From the NCBI GenBank assembly GCA_037442465.1, contig JBBIQI010000019.1:1-27134 (forward strand): a stretch of DNA of 27,134 nt, written 5' to 3'. Of the stretch, positions 1 through 7,730 are shown one piece after another. The translations under genes and the position numbers were made by a program. The stretch comes from DSNY01 sp037442465 (GTDB taxonomy: Bacteria; Pseudomonadota; Gammaproteobacteria; Burkholderiales; Burkholderiaceae_F). Numbering within the stretch: the stretch's first letter is position 1; each line of letters begins with the position of its first letter. The notes beneath the pieces were generated by a model, which made no database searches, was not told the DNA's origin, and was given only the letters and a program-made list of their open reading frames with translations.

Positions 1-122
1 AAGCCGCGTAGCCCCGGCGGTACGAATTGGATCGGCAGCCCGCAGTGCGACAGGGTTGATTCACCGAGATGGAACGCACGCAAACGGGGGCGACCTCGTG
101 AAATGTCCGGGCTAGCCTCGTC

Positions 123-164
123 TTGCCCCCCGATCCCGGCTGACGGTATTCTGGGTACCCAGAA
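123..164 (+). promoter_or_regulatory. Putative promoter with overlapping perfect palindrome, upstream of the binding-protein gene
   Basis: A TTGCCC box at 123-128 and a TATTCT box at 147-152, 18 bp apart, each match four of six sigma-70 consensus bases. A perfect 16-bp palindrome, TTCTGGGTACCCAGAA, occupies 149-164 and overlaps the -10 box, where a repressor would block initiation. The boxes are weak matches; the dyad is exact. The regulator is unknown and none is encoded nearby. Bases 1-122 hold nothing I can assign. Confidence 0.4.
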
Positions 165-188
165 GAAACACCACTAAGGAGACTCCGA

Positions 189-1460
189 ATGATTCGCATG
201 GCGATGAAGTGGCTGCTGGCAGGGACGCTCGCGCTGCTGGCGGCGGGCAGCGTGCTGGCGCAGGGCAAGGGCGGCGCGACCGCGCAGACGGTCAAGATCG
301 CGTTCGTGGACCCGCTGTCGGGTCCGTTCGCCGCGGTGGGGCAGGCAATCCTCAAGCACTTCCAGTACGCCGCCGAGCTGGTGAACCAGAAGCAGCTCGC
401 GGGCCCCGGCGTCACTTTCGAGATCGTCCCGTTCGACAACAAGGGCTCGCCGCAGGAGTCGCTGACGCTGCTGCGCTCGATCATCGACCAGGGCATCCAC
501 TACGCGACGCAGGGCAACGGTTCGCACGTGGCGATCCCGCTGTCGGATGCGATCGCCAAGCACAACGAGCGCAACCCCGCGCAGGCGATCGTGTACCTGA
601 ACTACGCCGCGGTCGACCCGGATCTGACCAACAGCAAGTGCAACTTCTGGCACTTCCGCTTCGATGCCAATACCGACATGAAGATGGAGGCGCTGACGGA
701 GTACATGAAGGGGCGACCGGAGATCAAGAGCGTCTACCTGATCAACCAGAACTACTCGCACGGCCATCAGGTCGCACGCGTGGCCAAGGAACTGCTCGCG
801 CGCAAGCGGCCCGACATCAAGATCGTCGGCGAGGACCTGCATCCGCTCGGCCAGGTGCGCGACTTCTCTCCGTACATCGCGAAGATCCGCGCCTCCGGCG
901 CCGACGCGGTGATCACCGGCAACTGGGGCACCGACCTGACGCTGCTCGTGCGCGCCGCGCGCGACGCCGGTCTGACCGCCAACTTCTACACGTACTACGC
1001 CGGCGTCACGGGCACGCCGACGGCGATGGGTGCTGCCGGCGCCGACCGCGTGCGCCAGGTTTCGTATTGGCACCCGAACATCGAGAAGTACCCGGGCGAG
1101 GACATCTACCTCGGCTTCAAGAAGAAGTTCGGCGACGAGTGGTACACGCTGGCCGCGTACACGTCGATGACGATGCTGGCCGAAGCGATCAAGCGCGCGA
1201 AGTCGACCGATCCGCTGCGTGTCGCGTACACGATGGAGGGCATGAAGATGCCCAGCGTGATGGGCGAGATCGAGATGCGCGCGAGCGACCACCAACTGCA
1301 GCAGCCGCTGTTCATCTCGACCTGGGTCAAGGCCGGCGGCGCGGTCAAGTACGACACGGAAAAGACCGGTTACGGGTTCAAGACCGAGCGGGCCTTCCCG
1401 ACCTACGTCGCTTCGCAACCGACCAGCTGCAACATGCAGCGTCCGCCGCGCCCGCAGTAA
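189..1460 (+). CDS. Branched-chain amino acid-type ABC transporter substrate-binding protein (periplasmic)
   Basis: A 423-residue periplasmic solute receptor that would deliver ligand to the permeases encoded just downstream. Residues 1-25 form a signal peptide: basic start, hydrophobic core WLLAGTLALLAAG, cleavage after VLA. The mature part reads as a type I periplasmic binding fold (Peripla_BP_6, LivK-like): VKIAFVDPLSGPFAAVG near the start and DAVITGNWGTDLTLLVRAA in the middle. The ATG at 189 is preceded by AAGGAG at 176-181 with 7-nt spacing. In-frame ATGs at residues 4 and 6 are less well placed. The family binds amino acids, short amides, aromatic acids and other small acids, so the ligand cannot be named. 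An intrinsic terminator follows the stop, consistent with higher expression of the receptor than of the membrane parts. Confidence 0.93.
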   Translation: MIRMAMKWLLAGTLALLAAGSVLAQGKGGATAQTVKIAFVDPLSGPFAAVGQAILKHFQYAAELVNQKQLAGPGVTFEIVPFDNKGSPQESLTLLRSIIDQGIHYATQGNGSHVAIPLSDAIAKHNERNPAQAIVYLNYAAVDPDLTNSKCNFWHFRFDANTDMKMEALTEYMKGRPEIKSVYLINQNYSHGHQVARVAKELLARKRPDIKIVGEDLHPLGQVRDFSPYIAKIRASGADAVITGNWGTDLTLLVRAARDAGLTANFYTYYAGVTGTPTAMGAAGADRVRQVSYWHPNIEKYPGEDIYLGFKKKFGDEWYTLAAYTSMTMLAEAIKRAKSTDPLRVAYTMEGMKMPSVMGEIEMRASDHQLQQPLFISTWVKAGGAVKYDTEKTGYGFKTERAFPTYVASQPTSCNMQRPPRPQ

Positions 1461-1487
1461 CGCGCGGCACGCTTCCGCACCGGCGCA

Positions 1488-1515
1488 ACGGCCCCGCCGC
1501 GCGGGGCCGTTTTTT
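1488..1515 (+). terminator. Intrinsic terminator between binding protein and permease genes
   Basis: A perfect 10-bp GC-rich stem (1488-1497 with 1501-1510) closes a 3-nt CGC loop and runs into six consecutive T residues at 1510-1515. This is a textbook rho-independent terminator. It lies inside a collinear operon, so it probably works as a partial terminator that makes the receptor mRNA more abundant than the permease/ATPase mRNA. The next start codon is only 24 bases further on. Confidence 0.85.
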
Positions 1516-1538
1516 CGCCAGCCGCCCGGTTTCGCCCC

Positions 1539-2498
1539 GTGAACCTCGAGTTCTTCCTGATCCAGTTGCTCAACGGCATCAGCTACGGGCTGCTGCTGTT
1601 CATGCTGTCGTCGGGCCTGACGCTGATCTTCTCGATGATGGGCGTGCTGAACTTCGCGCACGCGAGCTTCTACATGATCGGCGCCTACCTGGCCTACCAG
1701 ATCAGCCGGTGGATCGGCTACTGGCCGGCGCTCGCGCTCGCACCACTCGCGGTCGGGCTGCTCGGCGCGCTGGTCGAACGCTGGGGGCTGCGGCGCGTGC
1801 ACAAGTGGGGGCACGTGCCCGAACTGCTGTTCACCTTCGGGCTGTCGTACATCATCGTCGAGCTGGTGCAGGTAATCTGGGGCCGCGCGGCCGTGCCGTA
1901 CGCGGTGCCGGCGGCGCTCGACGGACCGATCGACTGGCTCACCCAGTTCGGCATCACGTTTCCGGAGTATCGCGCGTTCATGATGCTGGTCGCGGTGCTG
2001 ATGCTCGCAGCGCTTTATCTGCTGCTGACGCGCACGCGCATCGGACTCGTGATCCAGGCGGCGTTAACGCACCCGCATCAGGTCGAAGCGCTCGGCCACA
2101 ACGTGCCGCGCGTGTTCATGCTGGTGTTCGGTGGCGGTTGCGCGCTGGCGGGGCTGGCGGGCGTGATCGGCGGCAATGCCTTCGTCACGCAGCCGGCGAT
2201 GGCGGCCGAACTGGGCGCGATCATCTTCGTCGTGATCGTCGTCGGCGGCATGGGATCGCTCGCTGGCGCGTTCGTCGCGTCGCTCGCGATCGGCGTGATG
2301 CAGACCTTCGCGGTAGCTTCGGACGCGTCGCTGGCAGGGCTCGCGAGCCTCGCCGGCGTCACCGTCACGCCGCAGACCTTCGGCTACAGCGTGTGGAAGC
2401 TGACGGTCGCGCAGGTGGCACCCGTGCTGCCTTTCCTGCTGCTGGTGCTGATTTTGATCGTGCGGCCCAAGGGCCTGATGGGAACGCGCGAGGACTGA
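1539..2498 (+). CDS. livH: HAAT-family ABC transporter permease, LivH type
   Basis: A 319-residue inner-membrane permease, one of two that form the channel of the importer. It is hydrophobic throughout, with the usual LivH opening NLEFFLIQLLNGISYG, about eight membrane segments, the conserved FSMMGVLNFAHASFYMIGAY block near residues 30-50, and GGMGSLAGAFVASLAIG toward the C terminus. The length is normal for the family. The GTG at 1539 is chosen because the N terminus then matches LivH exactly. No Shine-Dalgarno sequence precedes it, only the T-tract of the terminator and a C/G-rich stretch. It is followed after 3 bases by the second permease. The symbol denotes the family, not a leucine substrate. 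Confidence 0.92.
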   Translation: MNLEFFLIQLLNGISYGLLLFMLSSGLTLIFSMMGVLNFAHASFYMIGAYLAYQISRWIGYWPALALAPLAVGLLGALVERWGLRRVHKWGHVPELLFTFGLSYIIVELVQVIWGRAAVPYAVPAALDGPIDWLTQFGITFPEYRAFMMLVAVLMLAALYLLLTRTRIGLVIQAALTHPHQVEALGHNVPRVFMLVFGGGCALAGLAGVIGGNAFVTQPAMAAELGAIIFVVIVVGGMGSLAGAFVASLAIGVMQTFAVASDASLAGLASLAGVTVTPQTFGYSVWKLTVAQVAPVLPFLLLVLILIVRPKGLMGTRED

Positions 2499-2501
2499 CC
2501 T

Positions 2502-3803
2502 GTGGCTCTCGGCCCCCTTCGCTACCGCCCGCTCAATCTGGGCCGCTGGGTCATCTGGGGCTTCACGGCGTTGCTGTTCGTCGTGCTGCCGCTGGTGTTC
2601 GCGCAGGGTTTCGCGCGCGCGCTGATGGCGCAGATGGCGATCATGATCGTCTTCGCGTTGAGCTACAACATGCTGCTTGGACAGAGCGGCATGTTGAGCT
2701 TCGGCCACGCGGTGTACTCGGGACTCGGCGCGTACTTCGCGATCCACGCGCTGAACATGATCGCCAAGGGCGAGCTCGCCTGGCCGGTGTCGGCGCTGCC
2801 GCTGATCGGCGGGCTCGCCGGCGCTTTTTTCGGCGTGATCTTTGGCTACGTGACGACGAAGAAAGCGGGTACGCCGTTTGCGATGATCACGCTCGGCATC
2901 GGCGAGATGGTGTTCGCGGCGTCGCTGATGTTCCCGGGATTTTTCGGCGGCGAAGCCGGCATCAGCGGCAACCGCACGGTCGGCGGCAACTTCCTCGGCA
3001 TTCCCGGGCTGACCTTCGGCCCCGACCTTCAGGTGTACTACCTGATCGCCGCGTGGTGCTTCGCCTGCATGGTGGCGATGTTCGCGCTGACGCATACGCC
3101 GCTCGGCCGGATGGCCAATGCGGTGCGCGACAACCCGGAACGCGCCGAATTCATCGGCTACAACACGCAGCGCGTGCGCTGGTTCATGCTGATCCTGTCG
3201 GGCTTCTTCGCCGGCATCGCCGGGGGGCTGTCGGCGATCAACTTCGAGATCGTGACGGCCGAGAACGTCAGCGCGATCCGCTCGGGCGGCGTGCTGCTGG
3301 CGGCGTTCATCGGCGGGGTGGCGTTTTTCTTCGGCCCGATCCTCGGCGCGATCGTCTTCAGCTTCTTCGCGATCGCGCTGTCGGAGTACACGAAGGCCTG
3401 GCAACTGTACCTGGGGGCGTTCTTCGTGCTGATCGTGATGTACGCGCCGGGCGGGCTGTCGAGCCTGATCCTGATGAACCTGCGCGTGATGAAGTTTCGC
3501 AAGTTCAAGCGGCTCCTGGACCCGTACTTCGGCGTGATCGTCGCCGCGCTGGCGCTCGCCTTCGGCGTGGTGCTGATGATCGAGATGACCTACCACCTGA
3601 CGCTGGACATCGCGCTCGGGACGGTCGTCACGATCTTCGGTTTCCCGTACGACACCGGCCGTCCCGAGGCGTGGGTCTTTGCCGCCGCGGTCGTCGCCGG
3701 CGGCGCGATCGCCTTCGAGTACATGCGCCGCCGCTTCAAGCGCGAGTGGGACCAGGTCCAGATCGAAATCGAGGACTGGATTCGCGACAATCCGGAGGAC
3801 TAG
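2502..3803 (+). CDS. livM: HAAT-family ABC transporter permease, LivM type, with long C-terminal extension
   Basis: A 433-residue inner-membrane permease partner of the LivH protein. Residues 1 to about 325 cover the LivM domain: MAIMIVFALSYNMLLGQSGM and SFGHAVYSGLGAYF early, the FGYVTTKKAGTPFAMITLGI loop, and the closing LGAFFVLIVMYAPGGL. Family members usually end near there at about 320-360 residues. This one continues with a basic linker (VMKFRKFKRLL), a hydrophobic segment (YFGVIVAALALAFGVVLMI), another near residues 388-403 (WVFAAAVVAGGAIAF), and an acidic tail ending DWIRDNPED. It starts with GTG at 2502, with GAGG at 2490-2493 as ribosome site. The ATPase gene begins 5 bases after the stop. 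Confidence 0.92.
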   Translation: MALGPLRYRPLNLGRWVIWGFTALLFVVLPLVFAQGFARALMAQMAIMIVFALSYNMLLGQSGMLSFGHAVYSGLGAYFAIHALNMIAKGELAWPVSALPLIGGLAGAFFGVIFGYVTTKKAGTPFAMITLGIGEMVFAASLMFPGFFGGEAGISGNRTVGGNFLGIPGLTFGPDLQVYYLIAAWCFACMVAMFALTHTPLGRMANAVRDNPERAEFIGYNTQRVRWFMLILSGFFAGIAGGLSAINFEIVTAENVSAIRSGGVLLAAFIGGVAFFFGPILGAIVFSFFAIALSEYTKAWQLYLGAFFVLIVMYAPGGLSSLILMNLRVMKFRKFKRLLDPYFGVIVAALALAFGVVLMIEMTYHLTLDIALGTVVTIFGFPYDTGRPEAWVFAAAVVAGGAIAFEYMRRRFKREWDQVQIEIEDWIRDNPED

Positions 3804-3808
3804 GCCCG

Positions 3809-4642
3809 GTGGCCCACGAATTCGACACCGCAGCCCGCACGCCCGCCCTGCCGCCGCCACGCGGGCGACACGGCGGCGCGGCGCCGCCTGCCCCGGCGCT
3901 TGAACTGGTCGACGTGCGCAAGTCCTTCGGGAAGACCGAAGTCATCCGCGGCGTCAGCCTCGCCATCCCCGCCGGCGAGCGACACGCGATCATCGGGCCG
4001 AACGGCGCGGGCAAGTCGACGCTGTTCAACTTGATCAGTGGGCGCTTTCCGGTCAGCAGCGGAACGATCCGCCTCAATGGCGAAGACATCACGCGCAAGA
4101 AGCCGTACCAGATCAACCGACTCGGCCTGTCGCGCAGCTTCCAGATCACCAACATCTTTCACCGGCTCACGGTATTCGAGAATCTGCGCTGCGCGGTGCT
4201 GTGGTCGCTCGGTTACAAGTACTCCTTCTGGCACAACCTCAACAAGCTCGCCGACGCCGAGGAGCGCGCCGAGGACATTCTGCGCAGGATCGGACTGCGC
4301 CGCCGTCGCAATACCGCCGCGGGGCTGCTGACCTATGCCGAGCAGCGTGCGCTGGAGGTCGGCATCACGATCGCCGGCGGCGCGACCGTGATCCTGCTCG
4401 ACGAGCCGACCTCCGGCATGAGCCGCAGCGAGACCGCCAACGCGGTCGCGCTGATCCGCGAGGTCACGCAAGGCAAGACGCTGGTGATGGTCGAGCACGA
4501 CATGAGCGTCGTTTTCGGGCTGGCCGACGTCGTCTCGGTGCTCGTGTACGGCGAGGTGATCGCCTCCGGGCCGCCCGCCGAGATTCGCGCCAACGCGAAA
4601 GTCAAGGAAGCCTACCTTGGCCAGCATGCCGATGCTGCCTGA
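3809..4642 (+). CDS. livG: HAAT-family ABC transporter ATP-binding protein, LivG type
   Basis: A 277-residue cytoplasmic ATPase that powers the importer. It has Walker A GPNGAGKST at 63-71, Walker B VILLDEP at 194-200 and the switch histidine at 230. The ABC signature is degenerate: LLTYAEQR at 173-180 replaces the usual LSGGQ-like motif. I recall this in some LivG relatives but cannot check it here. The first ~30 residues are a Pro/Gly/Ala-rich extension before the ATPase domain begins at LELVDVRKSFG. The GTG start at 3809 is backed by GGAGGA at 3794-3799. A downstream start is possible if the extension is not translated. It sits between the permease gene and a palindromic element. Confidence 0.9.
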   Translation: MAHEFDTAARTPALPPPRGRHGGAAPPAPALELVDVRKSFGKTEVIRGVSLAIPAGERHAIIGPNGAGKSTLFNLISGRFPVSSGTIRLNGEDITRKKPYQINRLGLSRSFQITNIFHRLTVFENLRCAVLWSLGYKYSFWHNLNKLADAEERAEDILRRIGLRRRRNTAAGLLTYAEQRALEVGITIAGGATVILLDEPTSGMSRSETANAVALIREVTQGKTLVMVEHDMSVVFGLADVVSVLVYGEVIASGPPAEIRANAKVKEAYLGQHADAA

Positions 4643-4668
4643 AGCGGGAAATCGAGCATGAATCACAA

Positions 4669-4745
4669 AGGCACGGAGCACACAGAGAAAGACACTCGAA
4701 GTCTGTTTCGGCTTCGATGCGCTTTTCTCGCTGCTCTTGGTGTCT
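4669..4745. repeat. Imperfect palindromic (REP/MITE-like) element between the two ATPase genes
   Basis: This stretch folds on itself in nested arms. AGGCAC 4669-4674 pairs with GTGTCT 4740-4745 (one G-T wobble). GAGCA 4676-4680 pairs with TGCTC 4732-4736. GAGAAA 4685-4690 pairs with TTTCTC 4724-4729. TCGAAG 4696-4701 pairs with CTTCGA 4712-4717 around a 10-nt loop. Composition is visibly less GC-rich than the flanking genes. The left arm, GGCACGGAGCACACAGAGAAA-like, resembles dispersed palindromic repeats I recall from environmental proteobacterial genomes. That resemblance is from memory. Only one copy is in the window, so repeat status is inferred. Confidence 0.55.
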
Positions 4746-4782
4746 CGGTATTCGAAACTGCTTCCGTTGTCGGCGTCGCGTG

Positions 4783-5475
4783 ATGCTCGAAGTCAGCAAC
4801 CTGCAGGCTTACTACGGAAAGAGCCACGTGCTGCACGGGGTCGATCTGCACGTCGCGCAGGGCGAGATCGTCAGCCTGCTCGGACGCAACGGCGTGGGTC
4901 GATCGACGACGGCGAAGGCGATCATGGGCCTGGTCGACTGCACCGGCCGGATCGTCTTCAAGGGCAGCGACCTGACGCGGCTGAAGACCTACGAGATCGC
5001 CCGTCAAGGCGTCGGCTATGTGCCGGAGAGCCGGGACATCTTCCCCACGCTGACGGTCGAGGAAAACCTGCGGCTCGGCCTGAAGGGCAAGAGGCCCGGG
5101 CGCTGGACCTACGAGGACATGTACGCATTGTTCCCGCGCCTGCGCGAGCGACAGCACACCCAGGCGGGCGTGTTGTCGGGGGGCGAGCAGCAGATGCTGA
5201 CGCTGGCGCGCACGATGATGGGCGATCCGGAGCTGGTGATCATCGACGAGCCGACCGAGGGGCTCGCGCCGCTGATCGTCGAACTGGTCGCCAAGTTTCT
5301 GCGCGCGCTCAAAGAGCGAGGGATCTCGATCCTGCTGATCGAGCAGAAGCTGACGATCGCGCTGCAGATCTCGCAGCGTGTATACGTGATGGGACACGGC
5401 CACATGGTCTTTGAAGGCACGCCCGACGATCTGAAGCGCAACAAGCTGATCCGCCAGGAGTGGCTGGAGGTTTGA
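4783..5475 (+). CDS. livF: HAAT-family ABC transporter ATP-binding protein, LivF type
   Basis: A 230-residue second ATPase of the importer. It has signature LSGGEQQ at 131-137 and Walker B LVIIDEP at 151-157, and Gln188 occupies the switch-histidine place, as is usual in LivF. The Walker A is GRNGVGRST at 34-42: the normally invariant lysine is Arg40, encoded by CGA at 4900-4902. Going from either lysine codon to CGA takes at least two base changes, so one sequencing error does not explain it. The ATG at 4783 gives the standard LivF start MLEVSNLQAYYG; a GTG lies immediately upstream in frame. No clear Shine-Dalgarno sequence is present, because the preceding ~110 bases are largely the palindromic element. 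Confidence 0.92.
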   Translation: MLEVSNLQAYYGKSHVLHGVDLHVAQGEIVSLLGRNGVGRSTTAKAIMGLVDCTGRIVFKGSDLTRLKTYEIARQGVGYVPESRDIFPTLTVEENLRLGLKGKRPGRWTYEDMYALFPRLRERQHTQAGVLSGGEQQMLTLARTMMGDPELVIIDEPTEGLAPLIVELVAKFLRALKERGISILLIEQKLTIALQISQRVYVMGHGHMVFEGTPDDLKRNKLIRQEWLEV

Positions 5476-5636
5476 AGGAGTTCACCACCCCATGGGGATC
5501 ACGGAGAATGACAAGCGCGTCGGCGCGCCGGGCAGTTTGGCCATCGCCTTGACGCCTCTTGCGGCGTCACCGGTGTGCCGGCCGTGATCGAAACCTCGAG
5601 TGCGGTGGACGAGTCGGCAACGGGCAGGAGGATGAA

Positions 5637-7730
5637 GTGACGACATGGTACGAAGTGCGCGGCGACGTCGCCGTGCTGCAACTGGACAACCCGCCCGTGA
5701 ACGGGCTCGGACACGCGACGCGCAAGGCGCTCGTCGATGGGCTCGAGCGCGCGAGCAACGACACGCAGGTCAAGGCGATCGTGATCACCGGTACCGGCAC
5801 GGTGTTTTCGGGCGGCGCCGACATCCGCGAGTTCAACACGCCGGCAGCGGCGGCCGAGCCGACGCTGCTGCAGGCGATCGCCAGGGCCGAATCCTCGTTC
5901 AAGCCGGTGATCGCCGCGATCAACGGCGTGTGCATGGGCGGCGGACTCGAACTTGCGCTGGGTTGCCATTACCGCATCGCCACGCCGAAAGCGACGATGG
6001 CGTTGCCCGAAGTCAAGCTCGGCATCCTGCCGGGCGCCGGCGGGACACAACGGCTGCCGCGCGCGATCGGTGTCGACAAGGCGCTGCGCATGATCACGAC
6101 CGGCGAGGCGATCGGTGCGGACGAGGCACTGCAGGCGGGGCTGATCGAGCGCATCGTGCCCGACACCACTTTCCAGGGCGTGCTCGACTTCGCGCACGAG
6201 ATCGTGGGCCGTGCCCGCCATCCAAAGCTGCGCGACGCCAAGGCCGCGCTGCCGGCGGGAGCCGATGCGATGGCGTTTTTCAAGGCGGCGCGCGAACAGG
6301 TCGCCAAGGCTTCGCGCGGGCTGACCGCGCCGTTGAAGTGCGTCGATGCGGTCGAGGCCGCCGCGCTGCGGCCGTTCGAAGAGGGCATCCAGATCGAACG
6401 CGCGCTATTCGTCGAACTCGTGCAGTCGGCCGAGTCCAAGGCGCTGCGCCACGCCTTCTTTGCCGAGCGCACGGCTGCGAAGGTTCCGGACGTTCCCGAC
6501 GACACGCCGACGCGGCCGATCAGGACGGCAGCGGTGATCGGCTTCGGCACGATGGGCGGCGGCATCGCGATGAGCTTCGCCAACGCCGGCATTCCGGTGC
6601 GCGTGCTGGAGATAAAGTCCGAGGCGCTCGACAAGGGGCTGGCTGCTTGCCGCCGCAACTGGGAGGCGAGCGCGAAGAAGGGCCGCCTGACGATGGCCGA
6701 GGTCGAGCAGCGGATGGCGCTGCTCGCGCCCACGCTGAAGTACGAGGACCTTGCCGACGCCGACATCGTGATCGAAGCGGTCTACGAGGACATGCAGGTC
6801 AAGCAGGACGTCTTCCGCACCCTGGACCGCGTGATGAAGCCGGGGGCGATCCTGGCGACCAACACCTCGACGCTCGACGTCGACGCGATCGCCGCCGTGA
6901 CTCAGCGCCCGCAGGATGTGATCGGCACGCACTTCTTCAGCCCCGCCAACGTGATGCGGCTGCTCGAAGTCGTTCGCGCGAACAAAACCGGCAAGGACGT
7001 GCTGGCGACGGTGATGAAACTGGCGAAGCGGCTGAAGAAGGTCGCGGTCGTCTCGGGCGTGTGCGACGGCTTCATCGGCAACCGGATGCTCGAGCAGTAC
7101 GTGCGGCAGTCGCTGTTCCTGGTCGACGAAGGCGCCAGCCCGCAACAGGTCGACGCGGCGCTGGCAAAATTCGGCATGGCGATGGGGCCGTTCACGATGT
7201 ATGACATGGCCGGCATGGACATCGGCTACGCGATCCGCCAACGCCGCTACATCGAGAAGCCACACGTCACCTACTCGAAACTCGCCGACCGCGTCGTCGA
7301 GGCGGGCCGGCTCGGCCAGAAGACCGGCAAGGGCTGGTACCGCTACGAGTTGCCAGACCGCACGCCGCGGCCCGACCCCGAGATCGACGCGATGATCGAG
7401 GCTTATCGCAAGGAGATCGGCATCGCGCCGCGCGCGATTTCCGACGAGGAGATCGTCGGCCGCTGCATCTACGCGCTGGTCAACGAAGGCGCCAGAATCC
7501 TCGAGGAGGGTATCGCACTGCGTGCAAGCGACATCGATGTCGTGTATCTCGCGGGATACGGTTTCCCGGCCGCAAAGGGCGGACCGATGTACTACGCGCA
7601 GTCGGTCGGCTTCGACCGGGTGATCGCGGCCATGCGCGAGTACGCAGGCAACCCGCATGGCGACACGCTCTTCTGGCAGCCGGCGCCGCTGCTCGTCGAA
7701 GCCGCCGGGCTCGGCAAGTGGCCCAAGTAA
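5637..7730 (+). CDS. Fused enoyl-CoA hydratase / 3-hydroxyacyl-CoA dehydrogenase (FadJ/FadB-like)
   Basis: A 697-residue two-step beta-oxidation enzyme that hydrates enoyl-CoA and oxidises the 3-hydroxyacyl-CoA with NAD+. The crotonase domain (about 1-190) has the oxyanion segment GVCMGGGLELAL and catalytic-type Glu105 and Glu125. The dehydrogenase domain begins near 296 with the NAD loop GFGTMG at 302-307, and His432 in THFFSPANVM with Glu444 form the expected His-Glu pair. C-terminal dehydrogenase repeats follow to the end. The domain order is that of FadB/FadJ and peroxisomal bifunctional enzymes. The GTG at 5637 follows AGGAGG at 5626-5631 with ideal spacing. No thiolase gene is next to it, so the cleavage step must be encoded elsewhere or is not used. 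Confidence 0.92.
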   Translation: MTTWYEVRGDVAVLQLDNPPVNGLGHATRKALVDGLERASNDTQVKAIVITGTGTVFSGGADIREFNTPAAAAEPTLLQAIARAESSFKPVIAAINGVCMGGGLELALGCHYRIATPKATMALPEVKLGILPGAGGTQRLPRAIGVDKALRMITTGEAIGADEALQAGLIERIVPDTTFQGVLDFAHEIVGRARHPKLRDAKAALPAGADAMAFFKAAREQVAKASRGLTAPLKCVDAVEAAALRPFEEGIQIERALFVELVQSAESKALRHAFFAERTAAKVPDVPDDTPTRPIRTAAVIGFGTMGGGIAMSFANAGIPVRVLEIKSEALDKGLAACRRNWEASAKKGRLTMAEVEQRMALLAPTLKYEDLADADIVIEAVYEDMQVKQDVFRTLDRVMKPGAILATNTSTLDVDAIAAVTQRPQDVIGTHFFSPANVMRLLEVVRANKTGKDVLATVMKLAKRLKKVAVVSGVCDGFIGNRMLEQYVRQSLFLVDEGASPQQVDAALAKFGMAMGPFTMYDMAGMDIGYAIRQRRYIEKPHVTYSKLADRVVEAGRLGQKTGKGWYRYELPDRTPRPDPEIDAMIEAYRKEIGIAPRAISDEEIVGRCIYALVNEGARILEEGIALRASDIDVVYLAGYGFPAAKGGPMYYAQSVGFDRVIAAMREYAGNPHGDTLFWQPAPLLVEAAGLGKWPK

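Noticed and set aside
2064..3860. A 598-codon antisense frame opposite the permease genes, and a similar 546-codon one at 174-1814
   Set aside because: The translations are His/Arg/Asp/Gln-rich with no fold or motif, exactly as expected opposite GC-rich genes. The sense genes are unambiguous.
209..4642. A single open frame of 1477 codons running across four transporter genes
   Set aside because: Only its last 278 codons (LivG) are real. The rest is Arg/Gly/Asp-rich shadow of the binding protein and permeases, kept open by high G+C.
5492..5587. Small 31-codon ORF before the beta-oxidation gene, as a gene call
   Set aside because: It has a reasonable ribosome site but no homology clue. Kept only as a low-interest observation.
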